A DNA stretch of 64,000 bases, taken from positions 1,148,903 to 1,212,902 of the forward strand of contig OY754990.1 of the NCBI GenBank assembly GCA_963576475.1, written 5' to 3'. Both the position numbers and the translations under genes were made by a program. Of the stretch, positions 36,182 to 47,768 are shown in pieces. This stretch comes from Molanna angustata. Its lineage: Eukaryota; Arthropoda; Insecta; Trichoptera; Molannidae. The notes beneath the pieces are model-generated. The model made no database searches. It had not been told where the DNA came from and saw nothing but the letters and a program-made list of their open reading frames with translations. The first letter of the stretch is position 1, and the number at the start of each line of letters is the position of its first letter.

Positions 36182-36686
36182 TGTTAGCGCCGATTGCACA
36201 TCGGGCTAAATAAATAATGGACTGTATATCGAAATTTATGAATTGAATTGTTTATCTGTAATGTGTGTTGGATGGGATATGACCAAGGAGCGGTACTAAC
36301 CTTTGATCTCGTTCTCTTGTTACGATACTCCTCGAGTCCTCTTCTCTCACATATAACAAAACAAAAGTACAACACGATAACACAATAACACATACGATGA
36401 TGATGATGATGTTTATTATAAAACGATGATGACATGTATAGATCGACGAAACGATACGATTTTATTCAAGCGACGAATTTGAATGTATATAAAACGATGA
36501 TGATTTGAATAAAGCGACGAAACGAGACGATATTATTCGAGCGACGAATTTGACTGATTACATCGAGACGACGTTTTTGCGAGTTCCTCCTTTCGGTTTT
36601 GACCGCTAGGGGGAAGGAAGCAGTTGTGGAAGGATTTTGGCGGGAATCAAAGGTATTTTGATTTGTCCATCATTCGATATCAAACA
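36182..36686 (-). repeat. 3' LTR of BEL element (505 bp)
   Basis: TGTTAGCGCC...ATATCAAACA on the plus strand. Contains one copy of the 141-bp unit that is triplicated in the other LTR, and a short (ATG)n tract at 36396-36411. Confidence 0.92.
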
Positions 36687-36975
36687 TCCTCCCAGCCTTG
36701 AGGAAATCTAGGCTTTCCTCAAAACAACGATAAATGAAAATTGATTCATGACAATAAGAAATAAATGACGAAATGAATGACATGTATGAACCGCAATCAA
36801 CACAATTAATACTGGATGAGAAGGTATTATCTCCAACGATATAGAATATACCCAAGCTATAATATGCACCATACAACAAAATAGATAACGAATATAACGA
36901 TGATGAATGATGTATGTACGATTAACGAAGGTGAATGAATAAATGAACATAAACGAAACAACACGAAATATATGT

Positions 36976-38345
36976 CTATATAGGCAATTTGTATAGTTTA
37001 ACAATAGGACGCTTGAGAATGCCTTTTGAGGTACGAACATTCACGACACGAAGAATATTATCAGAACCTGGAAAACATTCTGTAATACGTCCTAGTGGCC
37101 ATTGCATAGATGGCGATTGCGAATCTTCAATGAGCACTAAATCACCAATGCTCAAATTGGCTGAACTAGATGTCCATTTACTGCGTTGTTGAAGGGTGTG
37201 AAGGTACTCCCTTCGCCAACGATTCCAGAAGTGTTGTGTCAGTTTTTTCAAAAGTTGCCAGCGTGACAATCTGTTCATGAGTGTTTCTATGATTTTAGTA
37301 ACATGATAACATACAAATGTTTTTAGCATATATGGAGGTGTATTCAGCCACGCTACGATTACGAGTACGATTGTTGAATCAGTAAAGGCGAATATTTTTT
37401 GAATATAAATTTTATTACCTAAAGTGTTAAGTAGATATTTCAAAATGTTAGATAATAAGAGAGCACCAGAAAGTTCGAGACAAGGGATTGATAGAGGTTT
37501 TACCGGCGCTACTCTCGATTTAGCTATTAACAAACGAACTATTGTATTTGAATCAGAATCAATCGAACGAAGATAGACAACACCACCATATCCTTTTTCA
37601 GACCCATCACAAAAACCTACAAGTTGGTACTCCATAGGTTTAGTAATTCCGAAAAAACGAGGAATTTTAATATTTGACAACAGAGATAAAGATTCTAGGA
37701 CCAATCTCCATTGTTTCTGAATGTAATTAGGCACTTCATCGTCCCACGCGAGTTTGAGTTTCCATAACTCTTGCAACAAACATTTTACGAAAAGCAGAAC
37801 TGGACTCAAAAATCCGATAGGATCATATATTTTCGAAATATTGGACAATATAGATCTTTTAGTATATTTGTTTTCCATCTTGGTGAAATAATATGAAAAT
37901 GAATCGTTCGCAGCATCCCAATAAATACCTAATACCTTAATTGTTTGACTTTGGTCAAAATCAAGAGAAATTGGTGTTTCGCGATCTTCAACAGGAATAT
38001 CAGACAAAACCTCGGCACAATTACTGTACCATTTACGTAACGTAAAGCCTCCAAGACATAACAAATTCCTTAAGTCCTGTTGCAACTTTTGAGCATGCGT
38101 AATGGTGTCTGCGCCAGCCAGAATGTCATCGATATATGTGTTTTCATTTAAAATGATAGCTGCTTCGGGATATTTGACACCTTCATCCTGGGAGAGTTGT
38201 CGGAGTGAACGCTGTGCTAAATAAGGAGCAGATGCTGTGCCATATGTAACAGTTTCCAAAGTATATTGCTTGACAGGCAGATCGATACTCTCCCGCCACA
38301 ATATATGTTGACATGATGTATATTTTGGAAGAATCAATATTTGCA
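36976..38345 (-). pseudogene. BEL pol, second half: RT end, RNase H, integrase C-terminus
   Basis: The minus-strand frame (open from 38427) contains the reverse-transcriptase catalytic segment NENTYIDDILAGAD (YIDD box), LRKWYSNC, then ILSNISKIYDPIGFLSPVLL, and an RNase H-like part (VGFCDGSEKGYGG; SIPCLELSGALL; FAFTDSTIVL). Directly after TFVCYHVTKIIET it continues into the far C-terminus of integrase (FWNRWRREYLHTLQQRSKW, GDLVLIEDSQSPSMQWPLGR, the DUF5641-type domain), ending KRPIVKLYKLPI. The zinc-binding and DDE core of integrase are thus missing through an in-frame deletion. Transposition would need integrase in trans. Confidence 0.88.
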
Positions 38346-40703
38346 AATATCTGCAGTGAAAACTATAGGATGAATTCGGAATCTGCACATCAGATCTACG
38401 ATATTTGTTTGCAACTTTGGTCCGCACAGAAGTATGTCATTTAAGGATACTTGAGACGAAGAACGAGAACTTGCGTCAAACACTACACGAAGTTTTGTTG
38501 ATGAGCTATGTTCCTTAAATACGCAATGATGAGGGATGAAATATTTGACTGACTTCATGTCTACAGAGGTTGATTCTGTCATGTGACCCAAAGCTTCGTA
38601 TTCTCTCATAAATTGAACGTACAATTCCTTAAGTTTGGGATTACGAGCTAATCTACGTTCTAGATGATGAAGGCGAGATAGTGCAATGTCATGTGTTGAA
38701 CCTAATTCCTGAGCATTTTCTACGAGCGGTAACGGCACAATATATCTTCCAGAGCTATCACGACGATGTTCTTTCTGAAAGATATCTTCGCAGCGAATAT
38801 CATTTGGCGATTGTAATGGGGATACGATCTGTGGAGGTTCTTCTATTTCCCAAAAACGACTGAGCGAGTTCTCAATGCTACGTTCCGATGATGTAAAAAA
38901 TGTATTAAGAACCTTGGACGAATTTACATCTATATTTCCCATTAAAATCCAACCGAATGCTGTATTTAAGGCTGTAGGCTCATTTTTCTCTCCAACTATT
39001 TTTCCTGACTTCAATAACAAAGGAAAAACGGCTGCTCCAAGTAATATATCCACGGGTCCAGGGGCATAAAATTCTGGATCCGCTAATTTTAAATTTTCAA
39101 CATGTTCCCAATGACTAAAATTGATGTTTTGATTAGGCATGTTACTGCAAATATTCGATAAAACTATCATTTCTATATCAAACAGTGGTTCACGTGAACC
39201 AACTGCTCGCACCTGGCCTTCGACTACACCTTTGTTGGCCATTGATTGCATCTGACAGATACCACGAATTGGAATGTTTTTTTTAACATATTTAAATCCT
39301 AAGCGAGTGGCGCAATTTTCCGAAATAAAATTCGCTTGACTCGCGCTATCCAAAAGTACACGAACTTTCTGATATCTCCCTGTCTTATCTCTGACTTCTG
39401 CAATAGCTGTCGATAGCAAAATACTACAATTACTATGATTGGTATACACCATTCTGTCTACGATCGCTGCCTTAGCCGAGAAAACAGAATCTGAATTGAC
39501 AACGACATCGTGGTTAGGTGCGTTATCATTTGACGATGGATTCACTATTTTATTACTTGATGTAAAATGAAGCAATGTGTGATGTTTTGATGAACATAAT
39601 TTACAAGAGCGAGATGAACAATTTTTCAACAAATGAGATTTGGACAAGCAATTCAAACAAATACGATTCTCCTTGACGACAGAGTATCTTTCTTTAGGTG
39701 ACATAGAAAGAAATTTAGAACATTGAAATAATGAATGCAATTCATTACATACGACACATTTCACACGCTGTATATTATTGTCCGTATTGGACAAGAACGA
39801 ATTGTACGATTTGGGTTTTGAATGTTTATTGATATTTTCACTAGCAATATGACAAGCGTTTTCTTTAGCCCGACATTGTATTTCCAGAAATTCTATTAAT
39901 TGTTCAAATGATGGGATCTCCTCTCGATGATGAGAGGTTTCAAAAATTGTTCTAATATCGATAGGTAATTTCCGAAGTATGATGTGTAATAAAATAAATG
40001 ACCATTCCTTTGTTGGAAATTTTAATGCCTGTAATGCTAATATATTTTCTTTGATGGTGCCTATAAACGCACTTAATTCATTACGAGATTTTAATGAACA
40101 CGATAGAATGTTTTCCATGTGAATGTCTGCTATGAGTCTTTTGTTTTCGAATCTTTTTTGTAAAAGTTGATATGCAATTACATAATTATCTTCAGAAATA
40201 GGTAGATGCCTTACTACATTTAATGCTTCACCTGTCAAAGTACTCAGCAGATAATGAAATTTTTGTGCATGTTGTAAACTTTTATCATTGTGAATTAATG
40301 AATTGAATGTACTTATAAAGTTCATCCACTCTGTGTATTTTCCCGAAAATGATACCAAATTGAGTTTGGGTAAACAAACATTTCGATTATATGGTGCATA
40401 TTCGCTAGGCATATTCGGTTATATTATAGGAAAAATCTTCGAATATATGACATTAATTTTATGAAAAGTTTCCATAAATTCAACATAATTTTCCTGATGA
40501 GTTTTCAAATCAACATCATCTTTCTTAGAAGACTCTAACGCGATATGGTTTTGTACAAAATTGTCTTTAATTGATTCAATTTCCTTGAATCTCGATTGCA
40601 ATGTTAACCTGTCATCCAATTCATCAGATGTCTGCGCTTTAAGTGCACAATTAAAAACACTTTGCAGGTCTAAACGTGCTAATCTGTATCTAATGATAGC
40701 CAT
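38334..40703 (-). pseudogene. BEL gag-protease-RT first half
   Basis: On the minus strand the N-terminus is MAIIRYRLARLDLQSVFN at 40703. One stop at 40419-40421 interrupts the frame, which resumes at once (MPSEYAPYNRN at 40412). Then follow the DUF1759-type gag region (LNLVSFSGKYTEWMNFISTF), two zinc knuckles (CVVCNELHSLFQC; CLNCLSKSHLLKNC), an aspartic protease-like segment (VLLDSASQANFISENCATRL) and the start of reverse transcriptase (RVVFDASSRSS, FTADICKY). At 38334-38345 a short deletion changes frame within the first catalytic motif region, before the YIDD segment. Confidence 0.88.
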
Positions 40704-41231
40704 TGTAAAATAGAATGTAAATATATTTAATTTATAATTAAATGCGATGTTTTATTATTTCAAATCGAATAAACTATACCGAAATGTCAACTGTCATCGG
40801 AAAAATGTAAACAATAAAACAAAATGGCCGCGAGCTATCGAACAGCTGACTCAACTGACAGACGAAATGTTCGCAAATTTACGACTGTACGAAATCGACT
40901 GAAGTACGAACAATCCTATGAATTTATGTTGAAATGTTACAACGAAAATTTACAAAATACCGACTTGTTTTGATTGAACAATATCGATCGAATGATGGCA
41001 AATTTGGAGAGAAATAGGTATTTTACACACAATACAAGTAACCAATTCAATGTTGAAATAATGCAAAATTAAATAATTACGGTTGATAATGAATATTTTA
41101 TGACAGAATGCCAAAAATACAATATATCTGACGAATAACCAATGTTAAAATGCAATTTTTAAGAAAAAAGATTTAAAATTGCGATTTGTAAGACAAAAAA
41201 AGTTCAAAAATCCGGATCGTATGGATCAAAA
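40704..41231 (-). other. BEL 5' untranslated leader
   Basis: Non-coding leader between the 5' LTR and gag. The primer-binding site should start next to 41231 (minus strand ttttgatccatacgatccgg). I cannot assign the tRNA. Confidence 0.45.
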
Positions 41232-42018
41232 TGTTAGCGCCGATTGCACATCGGGCTAAATAAATAATGGACTGTATATCGAAATTTATGAATTGAATTG
41301 TTTATCTGTAATGTGTGTTGGATGGGATATGACCAAGGAGCGGTACTAACCTTTGATCTCGTTCTCTTGTTACGATACTCCTCGAGTCCTCTTCTCTCAC
41401 ATATAACAAAACAAAAGTACAACACGATAACACAATAACACATACGATGTAATGTGTGTTGGATGGGATATGACCAAGGAGCGGTACTAACCTTTGATCT
41501 CGTTCTCTTGTTACGATACTCCTCGAGTCCTCTTCTCTCACATATAACAAAACAAAAGTACAACACGATAACACAATAACACATACGATGTAATGTGTGT
41601 TGGATGGGATATGACCAAGGAGCGGTACTAACCTTTGATCTCGTTCTCTTGTTACGATACTCCTCGAGTCCTCTTCTCTCACATATAACAAAACAAAAGT
41701 ACAACACGATAACACAATAACACATACGATGATGATGATGATGTTTATTATAAAACGATGATGACATGTATAGATCGACGAAACGATACGATTTTATTCA
41801 AGCGACGAATTTGAATGTATATAAAACGATGATGATTTGAATAAAGCGACGAAACGAGACGATATTATTCGAGCGACGAATTTGACTGATTACATCGAGA
41901 CGACGTTTTTGCGAGTTCCTCCTTTCGGTTTTGACCGCTAGGGGGAAGGAAGCAGTTGTGGAAGGATTTTGGCGGGAATCAAAGGTATTTTGATTTGTCC
42001 ATCATTCGATATCAAACA
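41232..42018 (-). repeat. 5' LTR of BEL element (787 bp) with 141-bp triplication
   Basis: The same LTR as 36182-36686, but the segment beginning 'tgtaatgtgtgttggatggg' is present three times (period 141 bases: 41307, 41448, 41589). 787 minus 505 is 282, exactly two extra units. As 141 is a multiple of three, long frames appear across the array; these are not taken as genes. Confidence 0.92.
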
Positions 42019-42350
42019 ACCAACCTGGTTTAAACTACCTCATATCAGGCAGCGAACCTTTTGCGTCCAACCATCAACATGGTTTAAACTACTTCATATC
42101 AGGCAGCGAACCTTTCGCGACCAACCAACAACATGGTTTAAATTACTTCTTATCAGGCAGCGAACCTTTCGCGACCAACCATCAACATGGTTTAAATTAC
42201 TTCTTATCAGGCAGCGAACCTTTCGCGACCAACCCACAACATGGTTTAAACTATTTCATATCAGGCAGCGAACCTTTCGCGACCAACCAACAACATGGTT
42301 TTAATTACTTCTTATCAGGCAGCGAACCTTTCGCGACCAACCAATGATAC
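42019..42350. repeat. 54-bp minisatellite, about six copies
   Basis: Units of 54 bases containing 'caacatggtttaaactactt', 'atatcaggcagcgaaccttt' and 'cgcgaccaacca'. A partial unit ('gcgaacctttaacaaccaag') lies at 36157-36176 on the other side of the BEL element, so BEL inserted into this array. The Trp-Phe-Lys-rich frame through it is an artefact. Confidence 0.85.
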
Positions 42351-42841
42351 TGTCACAGAGCAGGCGTGCCCAAAGGTTCGCCTGCTATGTGCAAAACAGT
42401 GAAAACAACAACATAACCTATACACAAAGGAGGAGGGGAAGGAAGGGGTATATATACATTGAAAGCAACCACTTTGGATATCTGTCAGAAGGCGGCTAGC
42501 TCCTTCAGAGTTGGAGACAGGATCCAAGCGATCATGAACAGGTCATAAACTAGTACACCCACCACTTACATACGTCATTCTTTTTGAAGATGGTCCAACA
42601 ATCAACATCATTCATAGAGATTCATTCATCACTCATCATTCGATACTTGTCAACAAGTTCATGACGGGTGCATAACCGCAGGGCATAATTTAAGAGGGGA
42701 GTAAATAATGCATCCGGGGGACAGAGAAGGATATCGTTAGGCGCCACTGATTTTTATGGGTAAAATCAGAAACCAATTCAGGACAACAGAATCTTAACTA
42801 TCTTAATCACTAAGGTAGAGGTTCTACACAGCATTCATTAC
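42351..42841 (-). other. 3' region of the second Gypsy element, non-coding
   Basis: 42357-42410 repeats the 'gcgtgcc...cctgctatg...aacagtg' motif found at 36001-36130. Nothing else recognised before the integrase stop at 42842. Confidence 0.45.
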
Positions 42842-43430
42842 TTAATTGAATTTTATCAAGTCCTTAATGTGATACCGACCACTGTGCTTTCCTACACAGT
42901 CATGCACTTCGTAAATCGTATCAGACACCTTCTTGGATATTATGCACTTGATGAATCGAGGAGCCAGTTTGTTGGAGAAGTGTTTGCTGGCGTCAGACTG
43001 GGTAAATGCTCTGCGCCATACTGTGGCACCCTCAGATAAGGAGCAGTGCTTTCTCCTAAGATTGTATCGCTTGGCGTTGATCTTAAATGCCGTTAACAAT
43101 GAAGCGGATACCCTTTCATACAATTTCTCCAGGGTCGACAGACTGGAGGCATAGGATTCAAGAGCTCCCACGGGTTCCTCAGAGCTGTCTGAAACACGAG
43201 GCAGTTTATCATGAAAGGACCCATGTGGCGACGGGTGGAAACCATGCATTTGGAAGAATGGTGTATATCCGGTACTGATGTTCATGCAGTTGTTTATGCA
43301 TGAACAGATCTTAGGAAGCTGAGCACACCAGCCTCGTTGATTTTCACCCACCAATATCGACAGAGAAATTTCGAAAGCGATTGTAAATAAAGGTCCGTCA
43401 TAAAACCGATACGGCCGGATAGCAGGGGCG
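42842..43430 (-). pseudogene. Integrase C-terminal part of the second Gypsy element
   Basis: On the minus strand: LSILVGENQRGWCAQLPKIC, NISTGYTPFFQMHGFHPS (the STGYTPFF motif late in Gypsy integrase cores), LEKLYERVSASLLTAFKI, YNLRRKH, EGATVWRRAF, and LAPRFIKCIISKKVSDTIYE, ending with HIKDLIKFN at 42842. The YNLRRKH...GxxVWRR...KLAPRF order is the usual integrase tail. Upstream sequence is cut at about 43430, where a plus-strand LINE begins, so the element lost its 5' two thirds here. Confidence 0.75.
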
Positions 43431-43444
43431 TCGCGAGGCGTTTC

Positions 43445-44715
43445 CCGCCTCTAATCTTGAAGAAAATCTTGTTCAAAATCTTGGTTTCAACACACATGCC
43501 TATGCAGATGACCGCATACTGTTCAAGTCCTGTTCACCTGAATTTAAATATCATTTAACACACGAGGTATCCACATGCATAAATCAGATATCCACCTGGA
43601 TGTGTAAGAACAAGCTAAAACTGAACCCAACAAAAACTGAGTTCCTTTGGCTTGCCTCACCTCGCAGGCAACAATACATAAATAATGACCCCATTTTAAT
43701 TCAAAATGTCGAAATTACTCCTTCTAACTGCGTAAAATTTCTTGGTATACATATCGACAGTGCACTCTCTATGGATAAACACATTTCTTCCATAGTCAGA
43801 CAAAGTTGTTACTTTCTCAGACAACTTAGACCTATTCGAAGGTGTCTCTCGACAAATGCTGCTAAGGTCCTTATAAATTCTTTAATAGTTTCCCGTGTAG
43901 ATTATTGTAACGCCATATTAGCACACTTACCGCAATACCAAATCCATAGAATACAACTCATCCTCAATGCAGCAGCCCGTTATATTTACCAGATTGATCG
44001 TTTCTCGCATATCTCACCAACACTTCACAAACTTCATTGGCTGAAGAGCCCAGAACGTATAGAATTTAAAACATGTCTCCTTGTCTTTAAAGCACTCAAT
44101 AGCATGGCCCCGGAATATATATCGGAACTTTGTGTTCCATTTTCACCTAACAATAAACAAAGTACGCTAAGATCAATGACCCAATCCAATAAAAAACTAG
44201 TAGAAACCAATCTCACAAATAAGCCAAAATACCTATATCGATCTTTTGGCGTTTCTGGACCAAAGTCATGGAACAATCTTCCAATGGATATAAGATGTGC
44301 CGAAAATATCAATGAATTCAAGAAGAAATTAAAAACTCATCTTTTCCGCAAGTCGTATCCAGATTGTCCTTCATCCGTTCAATAATATTATGTGTACTAA
44401 ATATTATGCCAGTTTACTTTGAATCGACTATTTTTTATAATTAATTTCATCTGGATTATGTAACAAGATTAATTTGTGATTTCTAGGTATTTTTTTAAGT
44501 TTTATATTTCACCATTTTCAATGTGTTAGCTATAGGACTAATTTTAACTTAATTTTAACTGATTGTATTTTTTTAAGTTTTGTTTCACCATTTTCAATGT
44601 GTTAGCTATAGGACTAATTTTAAATTATTTTTTGCAAACTGAAAGCGCCCTTGAGGTGACCACGGTTGTCACTAAACGGCGCTTTATAAATTGTCCTTAT
44701 TATTATTATATTATT
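43445..44715 (+). mobile_element. L2/CR1-like LINE (family E), 3' part
   Basis: 5'-truncated within the reverse transcriptase and ending with a 3' UTR whose last part, 'aacggcgctttataaattgt', runs into a (TTA)n tail (44697-44720). That ending is typical of L2-type elements. It directly abuts another LINE in the same orientation. Confidence 0.8.
43466..44385 (+). pseudogene. L2-like reverse transcriptase C-terminal half
   Basis: Open from about 43466 with HAYADDRILFKSC, the catalytic YADD box. Then CKNKLKLNPTKTEFLW, CVKFLGIHIDSALSMDKHIS, LINSLIVSRVDYCNAILAHL, RFSHISPTLHKLHWLKSPER and the end GVSGPKSWNNLPMDIRCAEN, FKKKLKTHLFRKSY. RVDYCNA and LHWL are hallmarks of the CR1/L2 group. The frame is intact for 306 codons but lacks the N-terminal half and has no start of its own, so it is a fragment. 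Confidence 0.82.
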
Positions 44716-46158
44716 ATTATCTAGGCAAAGGGGCGACCGTGAAGATAGAAAATATTTTAAAGAAACATCAAACAAACATACATTACATCAAATACGGAGT
44801 GCCTCAAGGCAGTACACTAGGACCGGTCTTATTTCTTTTATACATTAACGATTTATGTAAGCTAAAAACGGGGGGAAAAATAATTACCTTTGCGGACGAT
44901 ACAATACTACTGTTTCACGCTTCAACATGGGATCTTGTTTTCAAAGGGGCAGATCTGGGTTGCAACATAGTAAAAAGCTGGCTGGACAACAACTTGCTAA
45001 CAGTAAATCTTAAAAAAACTAAATATTTGACATTCAGCATCGATAAAAGAGGGCAACCGTCTAGCGATTTAAAACTGATTATGCATGACTGCCAACACCA
45101 AAATTGCAATTGTAACCCCCTCGAAAATACAGATAATGTGAAATACTTAGGAATAATAATAGATAGACACTTAAACTGGAAACCACACATTGAATTAATT
45201 TCGGGAAAACTTCTAAAACTCATTTATCTATTTAAATCCATTCGCAATATTTTTAAGAAACACCAACTCAAAACTATCCCTTTACTATGCCCTTGCCCAG
45301 TCATTCTTAAGCTATGCGATTCCCAGTTGGGGAGGTACTTACAAAACCACATTAAAAACGGTTATAACGGCGCAAAAAACTTTACTTCGTGTCATTAATA
45401 AAAAACCACTTAGATACTCTTCAGACAGACTATTCAGTGAATTTAATGTACTAGACGTAAGACAGCTTTTTGTTAAGTCAACTCTCACTTTCTACATCAA
45501 AACTTCAAACCACCAAATGACAACCAGCAACTCACATTCACACAATACTAGGCAAGCACTACTAAACCTTGACGAAATTCCAAAAACTAAGACAACACAT
45601 GGCCAGAAAAATTACGCGTACATAGGTCCAAAAATATTTAACCTCTTCAAAACTGACTTTCCACTATTAAGAACCTACTCACATATCAAATTGAAAGCCA
45701 TAGCAAACAACTGGTTAATTACCAAAGGACGAAAAGAAACAGAAGAATTATTTAATATTACTGCTTAGATGACTTATAAAAAAAATCAAAATTATATTAT
45801 CGTTAGCCCTTTCTACATCAAGCATTTTTTTTCTCATACAACACTAAAATATATACATACATACTTGCACATCATTACTTCAACCTACCACAAAACCTTA
45901 CAAAAATAACTAACACTATGACGAATTAAAATAATAGAACTGATTTATATAACGCTACTCTGGTACAGGCATAGCCTAGTAGAGTAGCCTAATCCACAAA
46001 TTAAAATATATAAACGTATACACTAATGACAAACTTAACTTTTTCTTACTTAAAGTATAACTTATAATTTTTATTAACTACTGTATAAAGTTATATTGTA
46101 CTTATTGTTATTATTATACTTGTAAAAAGGATTTTAATAAATAAATAAATAAATTAGG
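44716..46158 (+). mobile_element. LINE family F, 3' part
   Basis: Starts inside reverse transcriptase directly after the (TTA)n tail of the preceding LINE and ends with an AATA-type tail (46139-46155) after a 3' UTR of about 370 bases. The two LINEs lie in tandem, which may reflect insertion of this one into the tail of the first. Confidence 0.75.
44730..45768 (+). pseudogene. LINE F reverse transcriptase C-terminal half, frameshifted
   Basis: YGVPQGSTLGPVLFLLYIND (motif B) and ITFADDTILLFHA (FADD) are followed by LDNNLLTVNLKKTKYLTF and VKYLGIIIDRHLNWKPHIE. Near 45280 the frame shifts: LSYAIPSWGGTYKTTLKTVI and INKKPLRYSSDRLFSEFNVL continue in another frame to the end GRKETEELFNITA at 45768. 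The copy is truncated at its 5' end and cannot be functional. Confidence 0.8.
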
Positions 46159-47768
46159 AGCGCTAGGTACGTAAGCTACAGCCGCGGATAAGATAACCCC
46201 ACGTAATTTTGTTTTGCATAAATAAAATAAAATCAATCGCGTAACAGGAACACATAAGAAATTAAACCGGCTATACATAAACATGCATTAAACTAATCAA
46301 AGGTGACGAAGTAAAAGGTTAACTTAATGATAGGAATTAAAGGCGAGATACATAAAATCCACACACTGATTAATCTAGGGAGTTACTAAAATACAGTTGA
46401 GAATATTATCGCCGGATAACATTAATTTCCGCAATGTTGCAATTTCTTATGGATAAATCAGATTATCTTCTTATTTTAATCTGTTAATTGATCGTGTTGT
46501 ATACTTATATATTTCCTTAATGCATTACCTTAAGTGAAAACCTGTCATTAGGTTCCTTGTTGGATATTTCTTACGGTTATATCTATAGTATGAAAAATAA
46601 AAAAAACTGTTGGTTTTCTAGTAAATAAATAAATAAATAAATGAATAACTAAATAAATAACTAAATAAATACATAAATAGGTAAATAAATAAAAAAATCA
46701 ATAAATAAATAAATAAATCAGTTATAGGAAAGATACTAAATCCGGTGCGGGTGCACTCGATTGGTTGATTAAAGAAATTATATATCGAAATATTAATAAA
46801 GTTTTGGCGGATTTAAATTTAAGACCTGGGTTAAGTAAACCTCGGCACTCGCCCATCTTCCGCTGAATAGGGACGGCCCTGGGCCCAGCTAGTACCAACC
46901 GGGTTCCAAAGAAACGTAAAATTACCCCATATAATCTGTGAATTACCCATGTGGTGACGCGGTCGCTTTTAGTCTCACGCCGATTTTGTCGGAAGGACGA
47001 AATTAGTTAAAAAGCCAATAAACAGATAAAACCTTGTTGATCAAATATTTTAGCGTGTCAACAGGAGAAAAAAACTGGTCAACAGCAGATGTGGACCATC
47101 CTGGCTTTCGCAAAAGATCGCCTCGTTCCAAAATGGAGGCAAAAAAATTGTAAATGGGATAGGTACCTACAGACATAGCTAAACAACAAAGGCATGGAAT
47201 GTATTAGGTACGTACGAAAATCATCCCCAGGATCCAGAAAACTAAAATATCAACCGAAGAAATTAGTTCTAGGTAATGTTAGCGAAATCAATGAAAATAC
47301 TTAAGTGGATTAAATCCACTAATGTCATTAGCAATGCGCGCAAACATTGAACATCCACAAAAAAAATAAACTCTGAGCAATAGGTACCTACATCGATCAC
47401 ATACGAAAAAAAAATTAGTAATTATAAATTCTGACGTAACACGACGCATGCTACGACATGCAACATGAGTGTAATTCATTAGGTATCTTGATAATAGCCA
47501 ACGGAAAATTTAGATCCGATCCACTTACTTAATCAATAATTAAAGAATCTCTCTTGTAATAGGTATGGTGGGAATATTAAGTCCATGGTAAATTAATTCA
47601 GATTAGAACACGAATAGGCACATGCATTGAGAAAAACACGAATAGGGATGATACCAGCCCGCCTCGGCCCCATGTCCGCGAGAGAGATCTACCGTCCTAT
47701 TCGAGTAGGTTGTGGCTAAATTTCTCCGCGGAACCTACCCCGACCGTCAGCGGGATTTTGGGGAAATA
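46159..47768. other. No gene; AAAT microsatellite at 46620-46735
   Basis: 46620-46735 is an imperfect (AAAT)n tract. 46800-46990 is GC-richer, non-coding and unrecognised. 47640-47760, adjacent to the Helitron, is GC-rich and holds 'cgaatagg' with its reverse complement at 47697-47704. It might belong to the Helitron end, but I cannot define a terminus. Confidence 0.35.

Larger units (their letters stand above)
36177..42023 (-). mobile_element. BEL/Pao LTR retrotransposon, complete ends, internally deleted
   Basis: LTRs at 36182-36686 and 41232-42018 (TG...CA on the plus strand) are flanked by a 5-bp duplication ACCAA (36177-36181 and 42019-42023). A purine tract aaggctgggagga (minus strand) borders the 3' LTR. 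Coding is on the minus strand. The LTRs are unequal because the 5' LTR holds two extra copies of a 141-bp unit. The element sits within the 3' region of a minus-strand Gypsy element. Confidence 0.92.

Noticed and set aside
41234..41767. 177-codon frame with three near-identical 47-residue repeats
   Set aside because: It lies wholly inside the BEL LTR and reflects the 141-bp triplication; the single-copy LTR has a correspondingly shorter frame.
41969..42304. 111-codon Trp/Phe/Arg-rich repeat frame
   Set aside because: Translation of the 54-bp minisatellite in the 3' region of the Gypsy element; crosses the BEL LTR edge.
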